Positions 16,807-25,742 of a DNA stretch of 64,000 nucleotides are shown here, piece by piece (positions within the stretch are counted from its first letter, which is position 1; the number at the start of each line of letters is the position of its first letter). Position numbers and translations under genes: made by a program. The DNA comes from Chthoniobacterales bacterium (lineage in GTDB: Bacteria > Verrucomicrobiota > Verrucomicrobiia > Chthoniobacterales > DASVRZ01). The stretch is from NCBI GenBank assembly GCA_039930045.1, contig JBDSQB010000002.1, positions 574,286 through 638,285 of the forward strand, in the 5' to 3' direction. A model generated the notes under the pieces. The model worked only from the letters and a program-made list of their open reading frames with translations. It had not been told where the DNA came from and did no database searches.

Positions 16807-17357
16807 TCAGGCTCGATCTTCCAGCGATAGGCCTGCGGGACAGGGAGGTGGAGTTGATCCAGCACGCGATGCACCACGGTATCTGCCAGTGCGTCGAAGG
16901 TTTCCGGTCGGCTGTAGAATGAAGGCATCGCAGGCATGACGATCGCTCCAGCTTCCATCACACTCACAACGTTTCGCGCATGAATGAGACTCCACGGTGT
17001 TTCCCGCGGGACGAGAATGAGTGGCCGACGCTCCTTCAAAAAAACGTCGGCTGACCTGAGGATAAGACTCTCGCTCGTTCCGTGTGCGATTCGACTCAAA
17101 GTCCCCATGGAGCAGGGGATGATGACCATGGCGTCGAACAAGGACGACCCGCTGGCGAACGGCACATTCATGGTTTTGTCTGAGTGCTGCTCCACTCCGG
17201 ACGGGACGCGTAACGAGCCAATCTCCTCGCTGACGACCTGCCGGGAATACGCACTGAGAACGAGATGAACCTCGTTAGCAGCGCAGTCGATTTGATCAAG
17301 AAGGCGTTGCAGGTAAATCGAGCCTGACGCGCCGGTGGCGGCTATGACCAGCTTCAT
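16803..17357 (-). CDS. ubiX: UbiX-type flavin prenyltransferase
   Basis: 184 aa, full length. GATGASG-type start (VIAATGASGSIYLQRLL), IIPCSMGTLSRIAHGTSESL (PCSMxTLxxIAxG), then DVFLKERRPLILVPRETPW and IHARNVVSVMEAGAIVMPAMP are diagnostic. It links dimethylallyl phosphate to FMN to give prenyl-FMN, the cofactor of UbiD decarboxylases. No ubiD is in the window. It overlaps both neighbours by ATGA (M24 peptidase upstream, acyltransferase downstream). Confidence 0.95.
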   Translation of the reverse strand: MKLVIAATGASGSIYLQRLLDQIDCAANEVHLVLSAYSRQVVSEEIGSLRVPSGVEQHSDKTMNVPFASGSSLFDAMVIIPCSMGTLSRIAHGTSESLILRSADVFLKERRPLILVPRETPWSLIHARNVVSVMEAGAIVMPAMPSFYSRPETFDALADTVVHRVLDQLHLPVPQAYRWKIEPE

Positions 17358-18475
17358 AATTCCAGTGGCTTGGGATGTGTGGAAAGGAGTTTGATCCCAT
17401 TCTCCGTGATCGTGACGACGTCCTCATGACGGACGCCGCCGAGGCCGTAATAATACAGACCGGGCTCGACCGTGAGCACCTGCCCGGGTTGGAAAACGGC
17501 CTGCGAGAAGCGAGGGATTTCGTGAATGTCCAAGCCCAGTCCATGACCCGTGCCATGGAAAAAACCGCACCAGCGATCGTTTCGCTGCTCGGTGGGATAA
17601 CCGCTTTCTGTAAAGAAGGCTTTTACTTTCTCGTGCAGTTTGGCGCCATCGACGCCGGGTTTCATCGCTTTGAGCGCGAGCTTTTGTCCCCCCAGCGCGA
17701 CTGTCCAGAGCTGGCGTTGCGCGTCGCTGGCGCGGCCACGGATTACGGTGCGAGTCATATCACCGAAATACCCCGTTTTGGCGTCGCGTGGGAAAATATC
17801 CAAAATGATCAGGCTGTTAGCCTTGAGCGGTCCGCTGCCGCGCTCGTGTGGATCACAAGCCTGGTTGCCACCGGCAACAATGGTGTTGGCAGGCAACCCG
17901 CCTACGCGCAAAATGGCGCTGTCAATCTCTGCGCGGAGGATTTCGGAAGTCAGTGTTTTTCCACCCCAACAAAGCGCATTGGCCTTGCCGATCTCGCTGG
18001 CTCGCAGCACTTCCATGCCTCGTGCCATTCCAGTTTCAGTGATATGAAGGGCTTGTTTGATCAACTTGAGTTCCGCCGCCGATTTGAATTCGCGTTCGGG
18101 ATAAAACAAGCCGTCTTGCACATTCAGCGTGATTCCCTGGCCAACAAGAAACTGCGCCAAGCCAAGTGGAAAATCCTCTGGGACTATGGCTTTTTTCACA
18201 CGCCGAGACTTCAGAAAACCAGCAACAGCATCCCGAAATGTCGGCTCTGATCCCTCTGAACTCAGCTTTTTATTGAGAGCGGACAGCGCGACGATTTCAT
18301 CCACTTCAGCCTCGCGTTTTCCACGGTCGATCTCCAGATCGCTGAGCACCAAGGTGCGCCTGCCGCCTTGCTCCAGGAAAATAACCGGATCGCTGACCAG
18401 AAATTTCGTCACATATCGGAGATCGGCGGAGGTTTCGCTGGAAGCGACGATGAGACGATTTAGAGTCTTGCCCAT
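17354..18475 (-). CDS. M24 family Xaa-Pro dipeptidase/aminopeptidase
   Basis: 373 aa from ATG 18475; the open frame extends to 18607 but would then overlap the divergent RND adaptor gene, and MGKTLNRLIVASSET fits a creatinase-type N-terminal domain. The C-terminal pita-bread domain has the five metal ligands: LDIFPR (Asp), GDMTRTV (Asp), HGTGHGLGL (His), VEPGLYY (Glu) and GVRHEDVV (Glu). HGTGHGLGLDIHE is typical of proline peptidases. Probable role: removing N-terminal residues next to proline or splitting X-Pro dipeptides in the cytoplasm. First gene of the 18.5-13.5 kb minus-strand operon. Confidence 0.9.
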   Translation of the reverse strand: MGKTLNRLIVASSETSADLRYVTKFLVSDPVIFLEQGGRRTLVLSDLEIDRGKREAEVDEIVALSALNKKLSSEGSEPTFRDAVAGFLKSRRVKKAIVPEDFPLGLAQFLVGQGITLNVQDGLFYPEREFKSAAELKLIKQALHITETGMARGMEVLRASEIGKANALCWGGKTLTSEILRAEIDSAILRVGGLPANTIVAGGNQACDPHERGSGPLKANSLIILDIFPRDAKTGYFGDMTRTVIRGRASDAQRQLWTVALGGQKLALKAMKPGVDGAKLHEKVKAFFTESGYPTEQRNDRWCGFFHGTGHGLGLDIHEIPRFSQAVFQPGQVLTVEPGLYYYGLGGVRHEDVVTITENGIKLLSTHPKPLEL

Positions 18476-18534
18476 TTCAACGGAATTTAGCTGCAACACA
18501 TCCCGCGTCCAAGGGTTAAACGTAGATACTGCAC

Positions 18535-19674
18535 ATGACGAAACGATCCCGCTTCCTAGCCATCCTTGTTTGTTTCGCCGCAGGATGTTCTCCCGAGAAT
18601 AAACCAATGGGAGCGCCGCCTGTTCCGGTCGAGGTCACGCGGGTTCTGCAGGAAACGGTGCCGCTCGATCTGCCTGCCATCGGATCTGCGCAAGCGCTCG
18701 CCACGGTGCAGCTCAAGGCGCGCGTGCTGGGAGAAATTACGAAAGTTCATTTTACCGAAGGCGCGGTGGTTCAGCAAGGCGATGTGCTTTTTTCCATTGA
18801 TCCGAGACCGTTCGATGTGGCGATTGATCGGGCACAAGCCAACCTCGCCTCGACCCAGGTGAACGCGGCCAACGCTGAATTGCAGCTCGAACGTTACTCG
18901 GGTCTTACCGGTCAGGGGGCGGCATCCAAGGAGCAGCTCGCCCAGTATCGGACGACCGCCAATTCGCTCAAGGCCGACTTGCAGGCGCGTAAGGCCGATC
19001 TGGACGAGGCCAAACTTTCCCGCGAATGGACAGAGGTCAAATCGCCCATCACTGGCCGGATTGGCGCGGCGCTTTTTAAGGAGGGAAACATCATTCAGGC
19101 CAACACGGACATGCTGGCGGTCATCAACCAAATTCAGCCGATACACGTGACGTTTTCTCTTCCTGAAAGCGATTTGCCCGAAGTGCGTAATGCTGCGCAG
19201 AAAGGCTCCCTAACAGTGATCGTCCGGAATTCTCAAACCAACGAGGAACTCGGCCGAGGTGCTCTGGATTTCATTGACAACATGGTGGACCGCGACACGG
19301 GGACGATTGCTTTGAAAGCGCGGTTGACCAACGAAAGTGAGAAAATCTGGCCCGGTCAATTTGTCGATCTGGCCCTGCGCTTGAGGGAGGAAAAAGACTG
19401 CCTCGTGGTGCCCACGACCGCGATCATGGACGCGCAAAACGGATCCCAAGTTCTCGTGGTGCAGGAGAATAAAGTGTCGCTCCGAAAGGTCGACGTCACC
19501 CGCACTTACGGAAATCTCACCATTGTCCGCAGCGGTTTGAAGGCTGGAGAAATGGTCATCTCTAATGGGCAGCTTCGCGTGAATCCGGGTGCGAAAGTGG
19601 CCCCCAAAGAAGTGGCTGCTCCCAGCGAAGTGCCGGTTCTCGCCACAGCGCCGAACACGGCCACAAATTCGTAA
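18535..19674 (+). CDS. RND efflux membrane-fusion (adaptor) lipoprotein
   Basis: 379 aa. The N-terminus (MTKRSRFLAILVCFAAGC) is a lipoprotein signal with lipobox FAAGC, so it is probably anchored by acylated Cys. The barrel-sandwich half VQLKARVLGEITKVHFTEGA plus GDVLFSIDPRPFDVAIDRAQANL, a helical hairpin (~100-160), and DMLAVINQIQPIHVTFSLPESDL are those of the AcrA/MexA family. It bridges the inner-membrane pump encoded next (12 bp downstream) to an outer-membrane TolC-type channel, whose gene is not in the window. Divergent from the M24 peptidase operon. Confidence 0.92.
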   Translation: MTKRSRFLAILVCFAAGCSPENKPMGAPPVPVEVTRVLQETVPLDLPAIGSAQALATVQLKARVLGEITKVHFTEGAVVQQGDVLFSIDPRPFDVAIDRAQANLASTQVNAANAELQLERYSGLTGQGAASKEQLAQYRTTANSLKADLQARKADLDEAKLSREWTEVKSPITGRIGAALFKEGNIIQANTDMLAVINQIQPIHVTFSLPESDLPEVRNAAQKGSLTVIVRNSQTNEELGRGALDFIDNMVDRDTGTIALKARLTNESEKIWPGQFVDLALRLREEKDCLVVPTTAIMDAQNGSQVLVVQENKVSLRKVDVTRTYGNLTIVRSGLKAGEMVISNGQLRVNPGAKVAPKEVAAPSEVPVLATAPNTATNS

Positions 19675-19686
19675 TTTTCGACACGG

Positions 19687-22600
19687 ATGAACCTGACCGA
19701 ACTTTTTGTCCGACGTCCCATCGCCACCACTTTGGTAATGCTGGCCATACTTGGATTCGGGTTGCTCTCGTATGTGAAGCTGCCGGTGAGCGATCTGCCG
19801 AGCGTGGATTTTCCGACGATTAGCGTCTCGGCCAATCTGCCCGGCGCGAGTCCTGAGACGATGGCTTCATCGGTCGCGACTCCATTGGAAAAACGATTTT
19901 CCGCCATTCCCGGAATCGATTCCATGACGTCCTCAAGCGCGCTCGGCAGCACGACGATCACAATTCAATTCAACCTTTCGCGCGACATCGATGCAGCCGC
20001 GCAGGATGTGCAGTCGGCCATTTCCCAAGCCCAGCGCGACTTGCCCACGGATCTTACCAGCCCGCCTTCCTATCGCAAGGTGAACCCAGCGGATTTTCCA
20101 GTTTTACTGCTTGCGGCCTACTCGGAAACATTGCCGCTGACCAAGGTCAACGAATATGCCGAGACGCTGGTGGGGCAACGACTTTCGACGGTGTCTGGTG
20201 TTGCGCAGGTGGATGTTTATGGTGAGCAAAAATTTGCTGTTCGAGTGGAACTCGACCCACGCCAGCTCGCCACCCGAGGCCTGGCACTGGATACGATTGA
20301 GCAATCCATCCGCGGCGGAAATTCAAACCTGGCCACCGGTGAACTGGATGCGGGTGTTAAATCCAGAACGATCAAGACCAACGGTCAGCTCACCACAGCG
20401 GGACAATATCGCAAGCTGATCGTCGCCTATCGTGGCGGACTCCCCGTTCGTTTGGAGGAAGTGGCGCATGTCACGGACGGAGTCGAGAACGATAAAAATC
20501 TAAGCTGGTATAACAAAACTCGCGGCATCGTTTTAGCCGTGCAACGCCAGCCCGGTGCCAACACGGTGCAACTCATCGACGAAATCCGTAAGTTGCTTCC
20601 GACGTTTCAAAAACAACTCCCAGCCGGAGTTCATCTTGAGATCCTTCAAGACCGATCCATTGCCATCCGTGAGTCGCTCCACGACGTGCAATTCACCCTC
20701 ATCCTCGCCATTGTTTTGGTGGTCTTGGTCATATTTCTTTTTCTCCGCAACTTGCGCGCGACGCTCATTCCGAGCACCGCCATTCCGTTGTCCATCATCG
20801 GGACTTTTGCGGTGATGTATCTGCTGGGGTTTAGCATGAACAACTTCTCGCTGATGGCGGTAATTCTTGCCGTCGGTTTTGTGGTGGATGATGCCATCGT
20901 GGTGCTGGAAAATATTGTTCGCTACATCGAGCAAGGAGACCCCCCGATGGATGCCGCATTAAAGGGCGGACGGGAGATTGGCTTCACGATTTTGTCGATG
21001 ACGCTTTCGCTGGCCGCTGTGTTTATTCCCGTGCTTTTCATGGGCGGAATTTTGGGACGACTGCTGAACGAATTTGCAGTCACCATTGCAGTCGCCATTC
21101 TCCTGTCGGGATTTATTTCTCTCTCTCTGACGCCAATGTTGTGCAGCCGGTTTTTAAAACCGCATCCAGAAAACGAAAAGCACAACCGACTCTACAATTG
21201 GTTTGAAAATGTCTTCGATGGACTCGTCTCCCGATACGAATCGACGCTGCATTGGGCCTTCAAAAATCAAATGATCGTCGCCGTCGTGGCGATCTTGATG
21301 GCGCTGGCCACCGCGTGGCTTTTCACGCTGGTGCCCAAGGGATTTCTTCCTACCGAAGACACGGGTCGCATTACAATTTCCACGGAAGCGGAACAAGGCG
21401 TCTCATTTGAAAAGCTTATCGAGTTGCAGCAGCAAGCCGCCGACATCGTGGGTCGCAATCCAGCGGTTGCCGCCTATCTCTCGCGCATTGGCGGTGGCTC
21501 GGGTGGCTCGGTAAATACCGGTCGTCTCATCATCACGTTGAAGGACCGTCACGAACGACCCAAGGTTGATGAAATCATCCGGCAAATGCGCAAAGAATTT
21601 GCCGGCATTGTTGGCCTGAAAGTCTTTCCACAAAACCCGCCCACGATTCGTATTGGCGGTGCGCAGACGAAGAGCCTTTATCAATTCACACTCTTTGGAC
21701 CCGACCTCGGCCAACTCTATGGCGCGGCCGGAAAAATGGAAGCCGCCATGCGCCAGATTTCCGGTTTGGTGGATGTGACGACTGACCTGCAGATTTCCAG
21801 TCCGCAAGTTCTGGTCTCCATAGATCGGGATCGTGCCGCGACTCTGGGCGTGAGCGCGGCGCAGATTGAAACCACCCTCGGCAGTGCTTATGGCGCGCGC
21901 CAGATTTCCACGATCTACACTCCGAATGATCAATACCGTGTGATCCTCGAACTCGCCGATCCTTACAAACGCGACGCGGTCGATCTCACCCGGCTTTATG
22001 TGAACTCGACCAGCGGACGCCTGATTCCACTCAGCGCGTTCACACAACTTCGCACAGAAGTGGGACCGCTCTCGGTGCAGCATCTGGGGCAATTGCCAGC
22101 TGTCACTTTGTCATTCGACTTGGCCCCCGGCGTGTCTTTGGGTGATGTGGTGCCACAAATCGAACGCACGGCGCAGCAGCAACTCGACCCACAAATTAGC
22201 AGTCAGTTTCAAGGCACCGCGCAGGCGTTTACCAGCTCCCTGGCCGGACTTGGATTATTATTGGTGGCAGCATTTTTGCTCATCTACATCATTCTGGGAG
22301 TCCTCTACGAAAGTTTCATTCATCCGATTACAATCCTGTCGGGGTTGCCGTCAGCCGGATTCGGCGCGCTCCTGACGCTGCTCATTTTTCGTGCTGAGTT
22401 AAATGTTTATGGCTTCGTCGGTCTCCTCATGCTCATCGGCATTGTGAAGAAAAACGCCATCATGATGATCGACTTCGCCCTTGAGGCGCAGCGCAACGGC
22501 AACAAATCGCCCTCCGAAGCCATTTTCGAAGCCTGCCTCACCCGGTTTCGTCCGATCCTCATGACCACTCTTGCCGCGATGGCCGGAACTCTGCCGATAG

Positions 22601-22806
22601 CGCTCGGACTCGGTGCCGGCGGCGACGTTCGCCGTCCGCTGGGCTTGGCTGTGGTCGGCGGGCTGGTCATTTCCCAAATGGTCACCCTCTACATCACCCC
22701 GTTGCTTTATCTGTATCTGGAAAATTTCCAGCAACGGCTGGGGAAGAAAAAAAAATCCGCCGCTAACCCGCACAAGCGGAGTCTCACTCCCTTGGAAGCC
22801 GCTTAG
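19687..22806 (+). CDS. RND multidrug efflux pump, inner-membrane subunit
   Basis: 1039 aa, the usual length for AcrB/MdtB-type HAE1 pumps. The N-terminus FVRRPIATTLVMLAILGFGL is the first membrane helix. TM4 carries the proton-relay pair in GFVVDDAIVVLENI. LPTEDTGRITISTE is the periplasmic porter-domain motif, and GIVKKNAIMMIDFA is in the second half (TM10 lysine region). It is in an operon with the adaptor. Substrates cannot be inferred. Its TAG stop overlaps the TAA of the convergent DoxX-like gene (TTAG, 22803-22806). Confidence 0.95.
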   Translation: MNLTELFVRRPIATTLVMLAILGFGLLSYVKLPVSDLPSVDFPTISVSANLPGASPETMASSVATPLEKRFSAIPGIDSMTSSSALGSTTITIQFNLSRDIDAAAQDVQSAISQAQRDLPTDLTSPPSYRKVNPADFPVLLLAAYSETLPLTKVNEYAETLVGQRLSTVSGVAQVDVYGEQKFAVRVELDPRQLATRGLALDTIEQSIRGGNSNLATGELDAGVKSRTIKTNGQLTTAGQYRKLIVAYRGGLPVRLEEVAHVTDGVENDKNLSWYNKTRGIVLAVQRQPGANTVQLIDEIRKLLPTFQKQLPAGVHLEILQDRSIAIRESLHDVQFTLILAIVLVVLVIFLFLRNLRATLIPSTAIPLSIIGTFAVMYLLGFSMNNFSLMAVILAVGFVVDDAIVVLENIVRYIEQGDPPMDAALKGGREIGFTILSMTLSLAAVFIPVLFMGGILGRLLNEFAVTIAVAILLSGFISLSLTPMLCSRFLKPHPENEKHNRLYNWFENVFDGLVSRYESTLHWAFKNQMIVAVVAILMALATAWLFTLVPKGFLPTEDTGRITISTEAEQGVSFEKLIELQQQAADIVGRNPAVAAYLSRIGGGSGGSVNTGRLIITLKDRHERPKVDEIIRQMRKEFAGIVGLKVFPQNPPTIRIGGAQTKSLYQFTLFGPDLGQLYGAAGKMEAAMRQISGLVDVTTDLQISSPQVLVSIDRDRAATLGVSAAQIETTLGSAYGARQISTIYTPNDQYRVILELADPYKRDAVDLTRLYVNSTSGRLIPLSAFTQLRTEVGPLSVQHLGQLPAVTLSFDLAPGVSLGDVVPQIERTAQQQLDPQISSQFQGTAQAFTSSLAGLGLLLVAAFLLIYIILGVLYESFIHPITILSGLPSAGFGALLTLLIFRAELNVYGFVGLLMLIGIVKKNAIMMIDFALEAQRNGNKSPSEAIFEACLTRFRPILMTTLAAMAGTLPIALGLGAGGDVRRPLGLAVVGGLVISQMVTLYITPLLYLYLENFQQRLGKKKKSAANPHKRSLTPLEAA

Positions 22807-23195
22807 TTTCGATTTACCAGACCAGCAAATTCTTTACGTCCTGCCCAGAGCAAGAACGCGGTGAGCACGACGATGAGGATCAGCACGGGATCGAAGAGCT
22901 GGGCGCAGTTCGTCAGGAAAATGTGGAAGGCTAGGATGTTAACAATGACTGGGCCAAGGAAAAGCAGCCCGAAGTTACGCGTGCGTGGGATGGCGACTAG
23001 GATGCCGCCAATCAGTTCGACCACTTTCACAAGCGCAAAGTAGCCAGTCGGCACCAGTGCGCCCATGAACAAAGCGACAGGCGACCCTAACGGTGGGGCT
23101 GGTTGTTGGGGCATCATGTTAAGGAGAAACATGAGGGAGAAGGCGATGAAAGCGAGTCCCAGAAGGGCTCCGGCGATGTTGGCGGCGAGTTTCAT
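22803..23195 (-). CDS. DoxX-like membrane protein
   Basis: 130 aa with four hydrophobic segments (~5-28, ~42-66, ~75-95, ~103-118). The GLAFIAFSLMFLLNMMP start, the KVVELIGGILVAIPRTRNFG second/third helix junction and the final FLLWAGRKEF are compatible with the DoxX/DoxD-like family of small quinone-linked or redox-related membrane proteins. The family assignment rests on topology and the short VELIGGI motif, so it is moderate. Monocistronic; convergent with the RND pump. Confidence 0.65.
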   Translation of the reverse strand: MKLAANIAGALLGLAFIAFSLMFLLNMMPQQPAPPLGSPVALFMGALVPTGYFALVKVVELIGGILVAIPRTRNFGLLFLGPVIVNILAFHIFLTNCAQLFDPVLILIVVLTAFLLWAGRKEFAGLVNRN

Positions 23196-23338
23196 AAAAT
23201 ATGTGATGGTTGGTAGATCAGCCAGTGAAAGACAAGGTTTATCTGTGTGGCCAAGTGGGAGTTGGATGTTTATCGGAGTGTTTCCGAAAAAGAACTTGCG
23301 GAAGAGGCTGGTCTGCCCTTTTCTAATGGTCCTTCAAC

Positions 23339-23411
<73 letters not shown>

Positions 23412-23412
23412 C

Positions 23413-23436
23413 TTCCTGACTTTGCATTGTCGGGAA
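23413..23436 (+). terminator. Stem-loop directly 3' of tRNA-Phe
   Basis: TTCCTGAC pairs with GTCGGGAA (8 bp including one T-G) around loop TTTGCATT, starting 2 bases after the tRNA. There is no T-run behind it, so it may be a weak terminator or a processing/protective hairpin of the tRNA precursor. Confidence 0.4.
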
Positions 23437-23534
23437 ACCTTCATGTCAATCGGCACCAGCAAACGATGGCTTCCTATCCCGTTTCCTAAAATCTTCGTCG
23501 CATTTTCTGGCTCGGTGACGTATTGAATCCGCTG

Positions 23535-24290
23535 ATGTCCATCTTGTTAGCCGCAAACGCCTTGGAGTTCGCTTTGCAGGAATCCAACCCCGCTGGCAAG
23601 GCCGTGCTGGCGGCGCTTTTTATCGGATCGATCTTCAGTTGGTCGATCATGATCACCAAGCTGAGAACGATTGTTTTCGCCAAAAAGCAGAGCGGAAAAT
23701 TCCTCGATCTCTTTCGGTCCAACCGTGCTCCGCTGAATATTTTCGAGGCTCGGCTGAAGTTCGAGGGAGCGCCGGTTTTTGCTGTTTACAAGGCGGGTTG
23801 CAAAGAAATGACCTTCCAATTGCTAGGGTCCGCCGAGGTCGATGAAACTTTTCGCGCCCGCCTCGAAAACGCCGACAAAGTCACTCCTGCTCAAATGCGC
23901 GTTGTCACCAGCGCGATGGAGCGCGCCGTTGGCGAAACCGCCCTAAAAATCGAGTCGCAGATGATTTTACTGGCGACGGCTGTTTCCGGTGCGCCGTTCC
24001 TCGGTCTTCTCGGCACGGTCTGGGGCGTGATGGATACTTTTACCGGAGTCGCCGAAGCTGGCTCGGCCACTTTGGCCGCTATGGCCCCGGGTGTTTCGGG
24101 TGCGCTGATCACGACGGTGACTGGATTGCTTGTCGCGATTCCAGCCATGTTTGGCTACAATTTTTTAGTCACCAGCATCCGCGGGCTCACCGTGGAAATG
24201 GATAATTTTTCCGCTGAACTCGCCTCTGAGTTTGAGCATCGTTACGTGGACCATGGATCGCGTTCGCTGCCGTTTATCCCGCACCGCTAA
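23535..24290 (+). CDS. TolQ/ExbB proton-channel protein
   Basis: 251 aa from ATG 23535 (an in-frame TTG lies 12 bp upstream). Three membrane helices: ~18-38 (AVLAALFIGSIFSWSIMI), ~135-160 (ILLATAVSGAPFLGLLGTVW) and ~175-205 (GALITTVTGLLVAIPAMFGY). PFLGLLGTVWGVMDTF and the TM3 Thr-rich LITTVTGLLVAIPA are the MotA/TolQ/ExbB core that conducts protons. The cytoplasmic loop lies between helices 1 and 2. It is followed 6 bp later by a TolR/ExbD gene and then a TonB/TolA-like gene, so the three form one energy-transducing complex. Confidence 0.93.
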   Translation: MSILLAANALEFALQESNPAGKAVLAALFIGSIFSWSIMITKLRTIVFAKKQSGKFLDLFRSNRAPLNIFEARLKFEGAPVFAVYKAGCKEMTFQLLGSAEVDETFRARLENADKVTPAQMRVVTSAMERAVGETALKIESQMILLATAVSGAPFLGLLGTVWGVMDTFTGVAEAGSATLAAMAPGVSGALITTVTGLLVAIPAMFGYNFLVTSIRGLTVEMDNFSAELASEFEHRYVDHGSRSLPFIPHR

Positions 24291-24296
24291 CAGGCC

Positions 24297-24707
24297 ATGC
24301 GTCGTTATTCCGACAAAAACAGCTTCCACACGCTGAGCGAGATCAACGTCACGCCCATGCTCGATCTGTGCTTCGTGCTGCTGGTCATTTTCATGGTCAC
24401 CACGCCGCTGCTCGAGAACAGCATCGATCTAGTCGTGCCGACTTCCGCCACGGCCAGCAAAGCCATCGAGCCCAGCCAGGTGCAGACCATTTCCATCGAT
24501 AAAAACAGCGTGGTGAAATTGAATAACACCGCAGTGAGCCTCGACAGTCTGCCAGATGCGTTGCGCGAAATCATGGCCAAGAAACCCAACATCGCTGTCG
24601 TCGTCCGCCCGCACAAAGAATTGCCGGTGCAAAAATTCGTCGATGTAATGGACGTTTTGCAGAAGCTAAAAATCAGCAAAGTTGGCGTCGTCACCCAGCC
24701 CCAATGA
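24297..24707 (+). CDS. TolR/ExbD biopolymer transport protein
   Basis: 136 aa. A short cytoplasmic N-terminus is followed by one membrane helix containing the key Asp: INVTPMLDLCFVLLVIFMVT (MLDLxxVLLxxFM; Asp is the proton-relay residue). The rest is a periplasmic domain ending VDVMDVLQKLKISKVGVVT, typical of ExbD/TolR. It works with the TolQ-like channel to power the TonB/TolA-like protein encoded next, which it overlaps by ATGA (24704-24707). Confidence 0.93.
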   Translation: MRRYSDKNSFHTLSEINVTPMLDLCFVLLVIFMVTTPLLENSIDLVVPTSATASKAIEPSQVQTISIDKNSVVKLNNTAVSLDSLPDALREIMAKKPNIAVVVRPHKELPVQKFVDVMDVLQKLKISKVGVVTQPQ

Positions 24708-25735
24708 GTGATAAATGGCGTTTCCGACGCAACCTGGTTCTTATCGCACTGGCTCACTTGGCAGCCGTTTTTCTGATCTTCCATTTCGGTCGGGAAGGAA
24801 ATTCTGGAGGCGGTGGTGGTGGAGACAAGGTTACGTGGGTTGATCCTGCGGCATTCGCCAAAAAGGATTCCACTCCCGACCAGGAAAAGTCCACGCCAGA
24901 GCCGACGCCCATTCCCACCCCTGAACCGGCCACTCCCGAACCGACGCCCCCGCCTGCGACTCCGCCACCCGTGGACGATGGGCTGAATCTTTCCACTCCA
25001 ACTCCAACACCCAAGCTGACTCCGAAGCCAACGGCAACGCCCAAACCAAAGCCGAGCGTCACTTCAAGCCCAACGCCAAAGAAAACCCCGTCACCAACTC
25101 CCAAGAAATCGCCCAGTCCAACTCCTAAGAAGAAACCCACTCCAGCGGAGGATTCTGAGACCAAACCAAAGAAGTCGCCTTTGCCAAAAGCAGTGAAAAA
25201 GCCCATCGTCGATGATCCTGAAACGGCGACCAAAAAAACAGCGGCGTTAAAAGCATTGCGTGGTGATTCTGGAGAGGAGAAAACACCCGGAGAGAAGTCC
25301 GGCGCGGATGCAGTCACAGGCGAGTCCAAATCCAATGGAAAAGGTGCTGGCGAGGGTTCTGGAACTGGCCCCGGTAAAGGCACCGGCAGTGGAGGCGGTG
25401 AGGGAGATGGCGTGGGAACTGGAAAGGGTGCTGGGTCCGGCTCCGGCACAGACCCCGGTTTGCTGGACGCTTATAACCAAGCGATTAAAATGAAATGCGA
25501 CACGTGGGAGCAGCCAGTCTCGCAACTTAAAGTGGATCAAAAATTCGTCACTACGATGACTTTGACGATTTCCAAAACTGGTACGCTGGAGAGCTACACC
25601 GTGAAAAATTCCTCCGGTAACGAGATCGTCGATGAGTCGGTGAAAGCGTTTCTCGGGACGATCAAACGTTTCCCCGCTCCGCCTACCGGCAAGGAATACA
25701 TCATCAATATCAACTTCCAGCTTGGCGGCGAATAA
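24704..25735 (+). CDS. TonB/TolA-like energy transducer with Pro/Lys and Gly repeats
   Basis: 343 aa. A single N-terminal membrane helix (LVLIALAHLAAVFLIFHFG), a short GGGGG spacer, then ~45-160 of Thr-Pro/Lys-Pro repeats (PTPTP, TPKPK, SPTPKK), ~200-255 of Gly-Lys-Ser/Thr-rich linker (GSGTGPGKGTGSGGG), and a ~90-residue C-terminal domain (VDQKFVTTMTLTISKTGTLE ... VKAFLGTIKRFPAPP) resembling TonB_C/TolA III. It should span the periplasm and contact outer-membrane receptors (e.g. the TonB-dependent receptor at 43.3 kb) or the Pal system. TolQ-TolR context allows either a TonB or a TolA role. No pal or tolB is nearby, so I lean to TonB. Confidence 0.8.
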   Translation: MSDKWRFRRNLVLIALAHLAAVFLIFHFGREGNSGGGGGGDKVTWVDPAAFAKKDSTPDQEKSTPEPTPIPTPEPATPEPTPPPATPPPVDDGLNLSTPTPTPKLTPKPTATPKPKPSVTSSPTPKKTPSPTPKKSPSPTPKKKPTPAEDSETKPKKSPLPKAVKKPIVDDPETATKKTAALKALRGDSGEEKTPGEKSGADAVTGESKSNGKGAGEGSGTGPGKGTGSGGGEGDGVGTGKGAGSGSGTDPGLLDAYNQAIKMKCDTWEQPVSQLKVDQKFVTTMTLTISKTGTLESYTVKNSSGNEIVDESVKAFLGTIKRFPAPPTGKEYIININFQLGGE

Positions 25736-25742
25736 CACGCGT

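Noticed and set aside
24880-25140. Tract of CCAACTCC-like repeats that could be taken for a CRISPR or VNTR array
   Set aside because: It is coding low complexity (Thr-Pro/Lys repeats) with no constant repeat-spacer structure.
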